A DNA stretch of 64,000 bases from Rutstroemia sp. NJR-2017a BVV2 (lineage: Eukaryota; Ascomycota; Leotiomycetes; Helotiales; Rutstroemiaceae), in assembly GCA_002946415.1 (NCBI GenBank), contig NJPS01000051.1, positions 670,001 through 734,000 on the forward strand. Reading direction: 5' to 3'. Shown here in pieces: positions 21,946 to 33,655 of this stretch. The notes below the pieces were generated by a model. The model was not told the origin of the DNA, did not search any database, and worked only from the letters and a program-made list of their open reading frames with translations. The translations under genes were made by a program, and so were the position numbers. How positions within the stretch are numbered: the stretch's first letter is position 1; every line of letters starts with the position of its first letter.

Positions 21946-22510
21946 CTTGTGTGCTAATTCGCAAGCTGATAACCGCAGATTGTAGCTCTTCTATACTTCT
22001 TACATGCCGAAGCTAAGGGCAAGCACCAGCAACAATATTACCAAATCCATTTCCTGGAGCTAACACTATCTATTGATGCATGTAGGTTGGTATTGCCGCA
22101 GCCACAGGTGGATACATACAAGGTATTCTTTGCATCAAGCATCAAGAAAGTGTGTTTGTGTGAATGCTTGATTCAACCTAACAGAGTCAGACTCGTGCTC
22201 TGATTCGATGGGCTGGACTGGTACACAGCTATGCAAGCGACCGTTGCGAATTGTACCCCTGAAATGTCGTCTTTTGTTAACCACAACTTTCGCATATTGG
22301 AACTTCCAATTGATGGAATTAATTTGGACATTCTCGGTCTCGGGGTATTTGCTAAATCTTGTATCACTATCGGATAGATATGGAGCGACTGATTCAATAG
22401 CGAAATTATTGAAGTATTTGTCGTTATCGCTGGTCGGATATCTGGTTCAATTACACCTTGGCCTGCTCAACCTGCCAAGGGGAGGAGTAAAAGAAACATT
22501 TCCTGTAATC
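21946..22510. promoter_or_regulatory. shared divergent promoter region, MFS / TauD
   Basis: A 565-bp interval between the start codons of two oppositely oriented genes with linked predicted roles. It must hold both promoters. I see no operator I can name. A frame from 22208 runs into the TauD gene but is probably leader. Confidence 0.55.
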
Positions 22511-23813
22511 ATGCCTGCAATCAACGATATATCTTTTCGGGACGACACTGAAAATGGCACAAGCAAACACCATTCGACTAAGAAAGGGCCAGTGAAGCTA
22601 CCGGCAAAACCTGAGAATCTACCACATCCCGAATATAGCACACCAAGAGGTATATCGCCATTAATCGCGGTACCGAAAGCAGGTTTACAGTATCCAAACT
22701 ATACGCCGTTTAAGCTTCCCGACCTTGTCGAACATGAGTTTGTCGATAGAGGCATTCACGCAGATCCGAAAAAAGCGAGACTTCTCACTGCTGCATCAGA
22801 AGTCAAGCATCTGACACCGTTTATCGGCACCGAACTTGTAGGCCTTCAACTCACATCACTCGATGATCAGCAGAAGAATGAACTGAGTCGATTGGTGGCG
22901 GAGCGTGGTGTGGTCTTTTTCCGCGACCAGGATTTGGATGTACACGAACAGATCGAATTTGGATCCTACTTCGGAGAACTTCATATCCATCAAATGGCCG
23001 GCATCATACCCGATCTACCATGGGTTCATCCTATCCATAAAGATGAGACTGCAAAGAATGGTCGATCACATCAAATATGGCATTCGGACGTCAGTTATGA
23101 GATACAGCCTCCCGGATTGACCCTTCTGAAGATGGATACGCTTCCGAAAGCTGGGCCGGATGGATATGAAGCTGGTGGTGATACGATTTGGGCGAGTGGC
23201 CCTGATATCTATGACTGTAAGTGGTACATTTAATTCCGCACGTTCGAATGTAGCTAAGCTTTGAATATCCAGCTTTATCTCCTAAATTGAAAGGTATTCT
23301 GGAATCGCTGGAAGCGAATCACAGTGGGCTTGAGCAGGCGGAAAAGGCTCTCAGGACCAATGGATGCCTCCGGAGAAGTCCAATTGAAACAATTGTAAGC
23401 TTTTCCAAGATCGCACCTCCCTGAACCTACCTAACGAGAACTCTCTGCAGCATCCTGTAGTGAGAACACATCCTGTAACGGGGCGAAAAACGTTATATAT
23501 CAACGAGAACTTCACCAAAGAAATTGTCGGAGTTGAGAAGCGATTTGGCGACTCACTCCTCGACTTTCTTAATCGAACAGTTGCCGAATCATATGAATAT
23601 CAGGTGAGGTGGAAGTGGACCAAGAATGCTGTTGCGATTTGGGACAATCGTGTAACTTTCCACACTGGAATTTTCGACTATTGTAAGTGCTCATGCCCCG
23701 ATCCATTTGACGGGTGGAAATTGATGGTTGAATTCTCAGATCCTCATCTGCGACACGGTCTGCGGGTTGCTACCCAAGCAGAGAAGCCGTATCTTGACAA
23801 GGCCGGCTCATAG
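22511..23813 (+). CDS. TauD/TfdA-type Fe(II)/2-oxoglutarate dioxygenase
   Basis: Four exons: 22511-23216, 23273-23394, 23451-23682 and 23740-23813, giving 377 aa; introns are 56, 56 and 57 nt. The start at 22511 gives a length normal for Jlp1-like proteins; an in-frame ATG at 22208 would add 101 residues of unlikely sequence. The iron ligands are visible: His191 and Asp193 in QIWHSDVSYE, and the distal His347 in WDNRVTFH. Arg358/Arg362 in RHGLRVA would bind 2-oxoglutarate. GGDTIWASG is another family block. Relatives (bacterial TauD, yeast Jlp1) oxidise sulfonates to release sulfite; others act on herbicide-like aryloxy acids. The divergent anion transporter supports uptake and cleavage of an external organic acid as sulfur or carbon source (inference). 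Confidence 0.93.
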
Positions 23814-24972
23814 TAGTGGTGTCATATGTTGATGGGATGAGAATACAGAGCCGGAGTCGGCGGGGCGGAAGATGGCTTTCCTGGTTTTTGGTTTTCACTA
23901 CAAATCCGAAGTTTTTGCGGCAGGAAATGTTGCAGAGTTGAAATGGAAGAGACTTCTCGTACCAGGAATGTCTCGTTTTCGGTAGCGTCCTTTAGGCTCA
24001 GAACACGCTAGAACTCTTAGCGACCGAGAACCATCTGCGGCTGTCACATTTTGAACGACAAGTGCAATGTACCTCTTACAATCTTTTATATCCTTTTACA
24101 TTCTTTTACATGCTCAAATTTGGGAGTTATAATGATTCAATTACCATTGCCCCAGGAAACGCATGCTGGCGTTGGGAAGGTCTTTCTCTGAGTGCTACCT
24201 GCAAGTCATCCATCTACCCTGTCTGCCTCCACGGCAGTGGCCCTCGGAGAGCCAGCGGAGCGTCACCCAAGGCATAACATAGAATCAATGAACCGTCCCC
24301 AACTAATGGGAATCCCACAGCCCGAGCCCGAACCCGAACCCAAGCTCTCCCCGCAGCGCTTAGACCTACGTTGTTTGTCCGCCGCATCATCTACTTGTAC
24401 CTGCCCATGGTATTTTATGTTAGACTTCGAGAACTTCGTGATGAACTCCAATCCACGGGGAACAGCATTGCATGGCAGCAAGTGTTGTGCTACAGTCGAA
24501 ACTGATGGAATGACCGCTGAAGTTCATCCCAGCGTCAGATCACCCAATTTGGCGTACTTGGTATGAGCATAATTCTGACCCCGCCAAAAGCCACAGAAAT
24601 TCCAAGGTCTGACACCGGGCCAAACTTCCTTCACAGCTCCAAGTGTGCATTATCCCAGCCGTGCCTTGCTTAAGTTCCTAAAAGTTCCCACAAGTTGCGT
24701 GTTCTCGTCCCCCCGGTCCCCCCGGTCCCCCCAAAATCTTGTTTTCACGACGGCTTTCATTGCTAAAGCGGGCCAACGTGCCCCAAGATCCTGAAACTCG
24801 ACCTCAATGACATCACATTCTGCCATTTTCTTGTTCCAACAAACTGTATATTTCTATTTTATACCAGACTAAGAGATGCAATTAAACTCGGATCCACCAA
24901 ATCTTCATCATCCATCTGAGCACAGAGCGAACTAACAAATCCTTATATCTCAAGCAAAGAGCTCCTCGCCCG
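23814..24972. other. intergenic region
   Basis: About 1.2 kb with no gene. It contains a short tandem of CCCCCCGGT at 24709-24732 and the promoter of the NTF2-like gene. The frames at 24062-24566 lack domain signals. Confidence 0.5.
24709..24732 (+). repeat. CCCCCCGGT short tandem repeat
   Basis: Three runs of six C separated by GGT, about 240 bp upstream of the start codon at 24973. It could fold as a C-rich i-motif, or a G-quadruplex on the other strand. Confidence 0.8.
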
Positions 24973-25596
24973 ATGTCTTTCATACTAGACCCATCGACCG
25001 AAGCCCACCGCGAGCGAAAGCACAAGAAAAAACACTCCCATCGCGAATCATCCGAAGATCAACAAGTCGCAAAGATGCCAGAAGACGGTAGTCAATTGGC
25101 CCGGAATTTCCAACCAGAATTCAAACAAGCCTCACAACCCGAAACTTCCAAACCTCGTTACAAGGGCGGTAACTATGGTCCCGGAAGTATCTCCTCGCGG
25201 ATCGAAAAAGCCATGGTCGAACTCGAGCATCAATGCTGGCGGTGTCGACTCGATAAGCCTTCGGGGCTCCTCGATTACATAGACCCCAAAGCCGTCTTCG
25301 CGTCACCAGAATACGGTATCTTAACCGACGACAGCGATCCAACTCTGCAGGAGACACTGGAGGATGATGACATGCGGACTTGGAACTCGTTTGAAATTAC
25401 GGATATGAAGGTTGTGGAACTCAGTATGATGTCTGCGGCGGTGACATATACAGTCGAGTGTTCAATTACGAATGAGCATGGAGAGGCGAAGGGCAAATAC
25501 AGGGCGTATTGTACGAGTTCGTGGAAGCAGCTGGCCAGCAGTAAATGGAAGCTATGTACCTACACCGAGGCTCCTCTTCCAACAAAGCGCCATTAA
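24973..25596 (+). CDS. NTF2-like (SnoaL/DUF4440-type) protein
   Basis: Intronless, 207 aa. Residues 1-70 are basic and polar (HRERKHKKKHSHRESS) and look disordered, with a possible nuclear-localisation-like stretch. Residues 75-200 form the cone-shaped NTF2-like fold: helix IEKAMVELEHQCW, strand block FEITDMKVVELSMMSAAVTYTVE, and C-terminal YRAYCTSSWKQLASSKWKLC. The last is typical of DUF4440 proteins. No catalytic residues can be assigned. Members are small soluble proteins, many of unknown role. The length of the core matches the family; the basic N-terminus is extra. Confidence 0.8.
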   Translation: MSFILDPSTEAHRERKHKKKHSHRESSEDQQVAKMPEDGSQLARNFQPEFKQASQPETSKPRYKGGNYGPGSISSRIEKAMVELEHQCWRCRLDKPSGLLDYIDPKAVFASPEYGILTDDSDPTLQETLEDDDMRTWNSFEITDMKVVELSMMSAAVTYTVECSITNEHGEAKGKYRAYCTSSWKQLASSKWKLCTYTEAPLPTKRH

Positions 25597-26747
25597 GAGG
25601 ATTATAGGGGGAATGGATAGGATACGACCATTGGGATTCATGATTGATGTTTAATGAATGTCATGTTCGGTGTTGGGTGAGACGAGGCATCTGGGCATGA
25701 GGCGCGCTGGACATGGTTTTGGTGGCATAGGGATCTGGATAGGAGTTAATTGTTAAACTGTTCTGAATCATAATTAATTCCGCAAAACTTATGTGTGTGA
25801 TAATGGGAACTGCAATCCTCCGTTCAGACCAGCGCGTGATTTCTTGACCAATTCGATCAAACAGCCGAGGTTCCTTTGATTTCTGTGCTTCTCTTCTCTA
25901 GATACGAGAGAATAGTCAGGATCGTGTAGGCGGATGTCACTCCCCAAATCTCACGATACTTCGGCTCACGATAACGACAGTAGACAATATGCCGACCAGC
26001 AACTTATCACCTGCTCGAAAGCCCGACTTCCACCATCCAACGTAGCACCAAAGCATCCAGACTCACGCCGACTGACAAGACATCATCCGCGATCCAGAAC
26101 AATTTATCAGCATCACACAAGCACAGTACCAACCTCACGACCACAGCCCTCGTCCCAAAAGGCACCATGATAGCCCTTGTCCTCCATCACCTCTCTGCAC
26201 CGTTTTCCTCTTCCATCCACAACCATACCCCGACCATTAACACCGACATCCCAAACGAGCCGAAAGCCCGCAAAAATCCGTTGGACTCCATAACTCCGAA
26301 AAAGCGCGGGGCCCAATGACATCACCACTGCCCCACGCAGGCACACTGGCGCTGTGATTTGCTAATCAGGAACAGGCTCGTACCTCTCTTCCATAACGAC
26401 CAATGAGACACCAACAACCACCAACGACGATAACAGTGGTAATATCCGATTTCATTCGCCCATCGTCATTATCACACCCTCTTCGATGCGAGATGCACCT
26501 TTGTGCTTCATGCTCAAAGGCTGTAAACACCGAAATGATGGTGATGGGTCGGATATAACTATCGTGAGGAGGGGGGATTGTGATGTATATAAGGTTGATG
26601 GCAGCACCGAGTGAATAGAAAAGTATAATATTTCAACATCGTCAACATATTTAAACAGTCCAGCAATCGACTCTTCCATCAAATCTTCAACTCAAAACAA
26701 CATACGCACAACCAAACAAACAACAACTCCAAGAACAAACAAACAAC
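25597..26747. other. intergenic region
   Basis: About 1.15 kb. The left half is the 3' flank of the NTF2-like gene; the right half is a CA/AAC-rich probable leader of the DJ-1-type gene, with (A/C)AAACAAACAA-like sequence just before the ATG. No other feature seen. Confidence 0.5.
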
Positions 26748-27916
26748 ATGTCTTCCACTACAGTCAAGCCCAAGGTCCTCTTCATCCTCTCCTCTCATCC
26801 TACCATGGGTGATTCTGGAAACCCGACTGGATGGTATCTCGTAAGTTTCCCTTCTTCTCCAGCCATTCTACTCCACTTTTCTCCGCCTAAGCCCTGTCCT
26901 GTCATGCCATCCCGCTCCCGCTCCCGCTGCACTTCTGCTGCCTTTGCTGTACCCCGCACTTCTATGTTCTATATTCCCTAGTTGGGATCTATCTGTTGTA
27001 CTCAGAGCTTGCTCTTACCTATTTCTACTCCTTGCCAATTACCGCTATTATTCATTTTCAACTCATCTCTCCTTATTCACTTTCCTCTCTTCTACCCCTC
27101 CTCTCCCAACCCAAACCACCCAACCCTAAAGACCCAAACTAACAACACTACCTAGCCCGAATTCGCCCACCCATATGAAGTCCTCGCCCCTCACGCCGAT
27201 ATCACCATCGCCTCCCCCGCCGGGGGAGCCGCTCCTCTGGACCCCGCCTCCGTCGAAGCATCCAAAGAAGACAAGATCTCCATGACCTTCCACAAAGAGA
27301 AGGAAGCTCTCTGGAAAAACACCGAGAAGCTCGAATCCTTCCTCGGCCGCGCCAGTGAATTCGACGCTATCTTCTATGTTGGTGGTCACGGACGTAAGTC
27401 ATTCCTCACCCATCCAATAAAACCCACCCATCCACTAACCCTCCCCCAGCAATGTACGACCTCGCCACGCTCCCCTCCTCCCACGCCCTCATCCTCGAAT
27501 TCCACAGCCACCACCTCCCCATCTCCGCCGTCTGCCACGGCCCCGCCGCCCTCCTGAACATCACCAACCCGACCACCTCTCTCCCTTTAATCAACTCCCT
27601 CCCCGTAACCGGCTTCTCCAACGCCGAGGAGGAAGACATGGACCTCATGCAATACATGCCATTCCCGCTGGAAACCAAGCTCAACGAGGCCAGCGGCGGG
27701 AAATACGAAAAGGCGGCTGACAAGTACGCGGAGAAGGTTGTGGTTGCTAAGTTCCCCGAAGGTGGATTGCTTATCACGGGCCAGAATCCTGCGAGTGCGG
27801 GCGGCGTCGGAAAGGCGATCTTGGAGGCGCTGAACGGGGAGAAGGTTAAGGGGGGTGACAAGTCCGGGTTGAAGGGGAAATTGCAGAAGGGGTTGGAGAA
27901 GATTACGGGGCATTAG
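26748..27916 (+). CDS. DJ-1/PfpI family protein, Hsp31-like glyoxalase III type
   Basis: Three exons: 26748-26840, 27156-27393 and 27450-27916, giving 265 aa. Intron 1 is 315 nt, far longer than most others here, and pyrimidine-rich; intron 2 is 56 nt. The nucleophile elbow AVCHGPAAL places Cys139, followed by His140. FYVGGHGPMYDL and the N-terminal VLFILSSHPTMGDSGNPTGWYL are Hsp31-type blocks; the catalytic Glu is probably in PEFAHPYEVL. Yeast and fungal Hsp31 proteins convert methylglyoxal to lactate without cofactor and protect against oxidative stress. The C-terminus carries a Lys/Gly-rich tail of about 25 residues beyond the usual end. Cytosolic; no signal peptide. Confidence 0.92.
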
Positions 27917-28059
27917 ATTAAGCCAGGGGTGAAGTGATCCTTGGATGGTACGATTTGATATGTTTGAATGATCGGTTTGAGCGCTTGCATGGTGTTTTTG
28001 CGTTTTTGCTTTATTTTAAGATAGACAATTAGATGAATAAGAGAGAGATACTTTTCTCG

Positions 28060-28640
28060 GTTCACTTTCATCCCTTTCCGTTCGCTTCCGTATCATGTCC
28101 CGCTTCTATCAATTCCCCTCTTCAAGTCCCCTCTGCAATTCCTCTGCCAAAAACTTGTGCTTTCCAATTCCCCTCCTCAAACCTCTCCCCTTTATTCTCT
28201 TCTCCGCTTCCTCTCCCTACCTCCACCCCAAGCTACCTGTACATAAATACCAACAACAAACCAAGACCACCCTATATATACCCCCGCTTCTCTATACAAC
28301 CCCCCCCCCTCCCTACCCTATACATCTCCCATCCCCCTCTCCTATACATACCTCCTTCCTTTCCCCTCACCTATTTCCAAAATCCGACCTACATACATAT
28401 ACTCATACACCTATACACACACATACACACCCACATATCCAACTCTCTCTTAGTAATCCCTCTCAGAAATACTTCCCCCTTTCATCCGTTTCATACTCAC
28501 TTATTCAACCCAATTCATTCATTTACCACCCTACTCAGTCCCCCTCCTCGTTCCATTCCCTTCCCCTTATCTCCTTCCCACCCCGCATCTCCTTCCTTTC
28601 CCACACCACCTCTCATCTTCCTCCCATAAAACCCTCCATC
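28060..28640 (+). repeat. low-complexity polypyrimidine tract
   Basis: Strong strand asymmetry, with long runs such as CCCCCCCCCTCCC at about 28300 and repeated TACACACAT-type steps near 28400. Simple-sequence DNA without a discrete repeat unit. Confidence 0.75.
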
Positions 28641-28762
28641 CCCTCAGTCACATGGAAACTGAGAAATTCATATGCTTCGGCATCTCCGTTATATAGTGTA
28701 ACATATCATCATATAATAACATATGATTGCATATCCTACATAGCCTAGCCTAGCACAGTATA

Positions 28763-28800
28763 GCAATTATAGCATAGCATAGCATACTATAGTATAGTAA
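28763..28800 (+). repeat. TAGCA-type short repeat
   Basis: TAGCATAGCATAGCA followed by CTATAGTATAGTA. A similar TAGCATAGC string occurs at about 53705-53730, 3' of another gene. Confidence 0.7.
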
Positions 28801-29185
28801 ACTTCATCTTCACCTTCATAAGCAGAAGTAAATTGCATCCGTAATGACATTGAGATCATCAACAGAGAAATAAAAATACATAGAGAAGAGGTAATTATTG
28901 ACTGGAAAAAAGCTCATAAAGCCTAGCTACGCGCTGAATCCTTGCTACACATTCATCCATTCCACGTCCATAAGAAACTTATTTAGCTACTGAAAATTGG
29001 GGTATCTGAACCACCACCGCCGCCGCCACCGAACACATTTCATTTCAACCTGGTAAATCTCATGTATGAAGTGTCATCGCTCCGTGAAACATTCCCAATA
29101 GCTCGCGTATCAACTTGTAAGAGAATCGTTAAAAGCCATGTTCAACAAAAATGTCCCAACTCCCACGCCGGTTATCATCACTTCC

Positions 29186-29779
29186 TCAATTGTTCAACTT
29201 CTCATTCGCAACCTCCTTGGTCTCTTTCTTCTTCTGCGACAAAAAGTTCCCCAACCAATGCAAAGCATCGCTCGAAACAATCAACCCCGTAGCCACAACC
29301 GCCTTCCCATATCCCACCAAGCCCTGATCCTGAGTCTTTTTGACCTCGCCATTGTATTTACTCAAGACGTAATCCTTTCCTTCGTTTCCAATTGTTATCG
29401 GATAAAAGACGAGCGATTTGCCGTCGTTGATGAGCTGATCGGTGGGCTTCTTGACGACAGGGAACTTGGATTCGAGGGTGGAGAGAGTAGAGTCGCCGAG
29501 CTCGTCGGCTTTGGCGACGTAGGGGGAGACGTACTGATAGGGTTTCTGGAGGTAGGGGATGATGGGTTTGCCGAACCTGGCGTAGCCGGTGGCGGTCAGG
29601 TCGAGGGATTTGGCGCCATAGGGGTTGGATTTGAAGGTGGAGATGGAGTCGCTGATGACGGGGTAGGAGGTGAGGTGCTGGGGTGAGGTCAGTGGGTTGT
29701 TATCGATGAGGGATTGAGGTGGGATACTTACGCTGAGGAATGCGGAGGAGGTTGCTTCACCGTTTACTTGAGCTGCCAT
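29186..29779 (-). CDS. CAP20-like perilipin (lipid droplet protein)
   Basis: Two exons: 29779-29732 and 29677-29186 (54-nt intron, GTAAGT donor, CCCCAG acceptor), giving 179 aa. The start at 29779 gives MAAQVNGEATSSAFLS followed by HLTSYPVISDSISTFKSNPYG, matching the compact N-terminus of fungal perilipins. A PAT-like helical region follows (SPYVAKADELGDSTLSTLES, residues about 65-90), then GYGKAVVATGLIVSSDALHWLG, and a Lys-rich C-terminal amphipathic helix. The length equals CAP20 of Colletotrichum, which coats lipid droplets and is needed for appressorial turgor and virulence there. The role here is inferred by family. Upstream in-frame ATGs exist but give non-family sequence. Confidence 0.9.
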   Translation of the reverse strand: MAAQVNGEATSSAFLSVSIPPQSLIDNNPLTSPQHLTSYPVISDSISTFKSNPYGAKSLDLTATGYARFGKPIIPYLQKPYQYVSPYVAKADELGDSTLSTLESKFPVVKKPTDQLINDGKSLVFYPITIGNEGKDYVLSKYNGEVKKTQDQGLVGYGKAVVATGLIVSSDALHWLGNFLSQKKKETKEVANEKLNN

Positions 29780-30288
29780 TCCGTTGGAATTTTCAAGGGA
29801 GTGAGGCATGTAGATATGGAGAGCTGTAGACAGGGTAAAGGTCAATTATTATGTGCTGAAAATCTCGTCATAGTCGGCAACGGAGAAGTGGAGGTCAAGC
29901 AGCCATCACGATGATGGATCTGACGGTGCCTTGCATAAAACGGGAAGGGGATGGAGGTGAAGAGAATGATATGAGGACGGAATTAGACTTACTATTTGCT
30001 TGGTCTCGGGTGATCCTGTCTATATTTTATGAAAGATGGTTTTGGGTGTGGTGTAAAGGTGGTGAGAGAGATGGTCAGAAGGACAAGAAAGTAAGTTTTG
30101 GATGAGGGGAAGGGGAAGGGGAATGGAAGGGAAGAAGGTGGTGTCGAGGTAATAAGAGAGACAGTTTTCCGGGAACAGAAAGAACTACCTTGGTAGATCT
30201 AAGGTGTGTGATTGATAACGCGCTACCAGCTCTTGGGATTCGTAGTAGCTTTATAGAATAGTTATTTCGGGAAGGAGAGAAAGGAGAA

Positions 30289-30323
30289 GGTGAAAGGTGA
30301 AAGGTGAAAGGTGAAAGGTGAAA
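30289..30323 (+). repeat. GGTGAAA 7-bp tandem repeat
   Basis: Five perfect head-to-tail copies of GGTGAAA, about 510-545 bp upstream of the CAP20-like start codon on the minus strand. Confidence 0.95.
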
Positions 30324-31115
30324 AGAGCGGAAGGCTTCTATGGGAGATGGGAGATGGGAGGAATTCGAATTTGCATGTGTTAGCAGTACCCACATTCCCT
30401 GTGTCAACGGCAATTTCTTTGTGGTGGACTGAATGCGTGCGATATGAATGGGCAATGGGCAATCGACCAATGGGTACGGAATTGGAGCGACAAATCACCG
30501 ATGCAGCCACGCGCAAGAGAGGAGGCCGGCACGTCTGGCCATTGAAAAAGGGTCTTGAGAGCTAGCAGTAGTCATCGCATGCTGGTGACGAAGGTGGTCG
30601 AATGGCTCGAAGGGGCTACTTGGAGGTGTGGGAGCTTGGAGCTCTGATAACGTTATCCAGAGCTGTTGCCAAGAAGCATGTGAATGTGGATGCAAATGTG
30701 TTGGTGCCTGAGGCTACAATTCTCGGAAGGTATCAGACGGATGCGAATGGTATCGGAAGAATCAGACGAAGATGTACTTCAAAGTATATAAAAACGTGAT
30801 AGTACCCTCGTCCTCCTCATTATGTGTTTCCATGATACATTCCGAGAAGAAAGTTTCTATGAGTGCCCGAACGGCCGCTGAAGAGCAAAGACAACAGATT
30901 TTCTCTCCTTTTACCTTGCCCCAAGGCAGCCACTCCATCATGGCCGTTAGAACCCAAAAGTTGGCAGCATGCGTCTAAGGTGTGGTAGCACAAAGAAAAC
31001 CTTCCTTATTACCCAACCCAATACGCGTTCCCGCAAGCCCGCCTCGCTTTGTACGGAAGTACCATCATCTCGGAATTACTTTTCCACCGCTAGCATGACG
31101 AATGTCGCCGCTCAT

Positions 31116-31143
31116 GCAGCGAGCAGCGAGCAGCGAGCAGCGA
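31116..31143 (+). repeat. GCAGCGA 7-bp tandem repeat
   Basis: Four perfect head-to-tail copies of GCAGCGA within the gene desert. Confidence 0.95.
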
Positions 31144-33655
31144 GAAGCTCAATGAAAGACGGACCAAGACTTATGATACGAGGTACTTGATATCCATAGC
31201 CAACATCAAGCAATGAAGTGAGTTGAGCACTCTCCTCGAAATAGACTTCCGCCCCTTAGGTAGATCCTTCGCCAGGGGTCAGATTTTAGCTTGGGGAGCT
31301 ATCGGGACATCATCATTTGATTGCTTGGTTCATCACTCAACATAAATCGCGTGCATTTGTTGATAGAATGATGGGAACTGGGAGTGTCCGTCTCTTACTG
31401 AAAGCTATTATCTACCACTTCATTTATCATCCTATCTACAGATCTCGAGGTTCGCGCTTCACATGTCCAGATCCATGCTCAGCCCGCTGTCGGCCGACCC
31501 ACATGCGACATGTTAAAAAAAGCGACGTTTCCATCAGCCACACCACCCCAACGATTATTGGCATGTGAAAACGGGTGCAACATCGGACGAGAGCTGAGCC
31601 GATGAAGTTCACGTTCAGGGGCGAAAAGACTCTTACTATCATTCGGGACGGAACATTATAGGCCGAAACTGCGGCCCGTCAAAAGAGAATTCATTCCGAG
31701 CTGCGTCCTAAGCATTTGCTTGAGATGAGACGAAAGAGTCACAATGTACATGATTTACACATCGATCCTCAGAGCTGCGACGGAAGCAAGAATCGGTGTA
31801 CTACCGCCACACTGGCTGCAGTTCTTGGAGATACACAGCCATCTTTGCAGCGAGTATCAAGAAAGTAACATGACAAGAACGACACAAGATCAGTATACCT
31901 CTATACTCAGCCAGGATCCAAAAACTCTTACGCACCACCGGGCACCTTCATCGATGACATCATACACAAGCTGGTTTAAACCACTACCAACCTTTCACAA
32001 GATCCAGATCTCAGTATACCCCCTCTACTAACGAGTTACCACTCGCTGAGGTCACATCTCGTCAACGCTATACACTGACCCGATCAACCAAGCCTATCTT
32101 CACTATCTAGTATCCAATATCAGGAATTCATAACGTGTTCAAGACGAAATATTCTCGTCGATGTTGCTCATTTATCTCTCACTTATCCTCATCTCAACAC
32201 TCGGTTGGCCTTTCCCGTGTTTCCCCCTCTACTTACGCTTGCAAATAGGGATAAAGGCGAGTGAGCGATAGGAGAGATACGAGGACATATATGGTTCACT
32301 TTACCATAACGACGCCGATGATATATAGATACTTATTATGGATTATCGGTTGAATTGACCCCTAATCCTCGGTTGTAGGATGTTGCTGTTTATGTCGAAG
32401 ACTCTGAGAAGATCGTGATACTGGTGTGATCTGACCGATGGTCGCGACTAAGTAGCTGGTATCATCACCCTGCATGTTTCAGCGTCCTGCCAATTTGTTC
32501 TATATCCCATAGTGTGGTGATACTAGCTGTTACAGCTTCTCTGGGATATACAGTCCTGCTGAATGGCTTTATCGAATTGGAAACCACGTCGATATACCTA
32601 GGCCCAGCAATGGAAATGCTTGACCGGCGAAGCTATCCAAATCCTGGAGGGGTGAAGGATTCTGATGGAGATAGTCATAGCTGGACAGAATTGGGATAGT
32701 GATGCAAATGTTTATGCTCGAGCAGTAGCAGTAGCAGCCGCCTCGTTCACGGAGTCGTACACGAGCACTTTCATATAGCAGTCATGCATTGCTATACTCT
32801 TCTCAAAGCATTTTCCCCGGATTGAAGCCGAATATCCTCTTCAACATAGTCATTCCCTTGCTTATCATGGTTTCTAATGATCAGTCTTTCGATACTACGG
32901 ATGGATACTAGGTAACCCCTTAATATACTGGCAGTACATACGGACCACGAATGGTGAAGCTGAGAGTAGGTCAGCTAGAGATCCTCACACTTACTTTCAA
33001 GGGATCATCTTACGGCAAGTTAAGCACAAGCCTGAGAGACCCTTGAGAAGATGAAAGATTGTTTGTACCAAGAGTAGTCTCCAAGATGACGGGTGAGGGA
33101 AGCAACAATATTCTCTATTTCGAGACAGTAAATCCCTCCCTGCTCAAGTAGCGTTCTCCCATTAGGCAAACGATCCAGATCTCCCTGTGTCTTGCTGGGT
33201 GGTGACTCAAGTGGAACTTCACATAGGTATATACAATTTCAACTTAATCCCTTAGCCGAATAGATATAGTTTCTACGATAAATTAAATATATACTTCTAC
33301 AGCGAATAATTCAATTATAACTAGATATGATCGTAGGAAGCACCGTAGTGCCGGCGATTAACCGGGTACTAACCCCCTTAATAACACACGAAGCGAGCTC
33401 CGCCTTGTGGAGAATATAATTCTGATCAAAATACGCGGATTACATACGAATACGGTAACGCATTGATAGAGAATAATAATTCAATTTCTGGCTGGTAAGT
33501 ATATTCCAACGAAGTACTTAAGGAACTGCGTCTCGCATCTTGTAGTTGTGAAAAGCAAGCCACTATTAAATTCGTCCAGTTTGCAGATCGATACCACCTT
33601 GTACGAATCACTTTCCATATTTCAGGTCTGCACTTTTCAACAACGCATTGTCATC

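Larger units (their letters stand above)
27917..29185. other. intergenic, pyrimidine-rich tract
   Basis: Between convergent genes. The plus strand from 28060 to 28640 is strongly C/T-rich and almost free of G. Long Pro/Ser/Thr/Leu frames through it come from base bias and are not called. A short TAGCATAGCA repeat ends it at 28763-28800. Confidence 0.6.
29780..33655. other. 3.9 kb gene desert
   Basis: The longest gene-free stretch of the window. No conserved frame, tRNA or transposon motif seen. It contains two small tandem repeats (30289-30323 and 31116-31143) and AT-rich sequence at 33230-33440 before the cutinase promoter. A lncRNA or relic could be present but is not visible. Confidence 0.5.

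Noticed and set aside
22208..22510. N-terminal 101-residue extension of the TauD protein
   Set aside because: Hydrophobic, non-family sequence; family members start near the ATG at 22511.
28033..28748. Two ~200-codon Pro-rich frames
   Set aside because: Result of C/T bias and stop-codon shortage in the polypyrimidine tract; no homology-like blocks.
29138..29686. 182-codon plus-strand frame antisense to the CAP20-like gene
   Set aside because: It is the shadow of a well supported gene on the other strand; Gly/Val/Glu-rich composition is typical of antisense frames.
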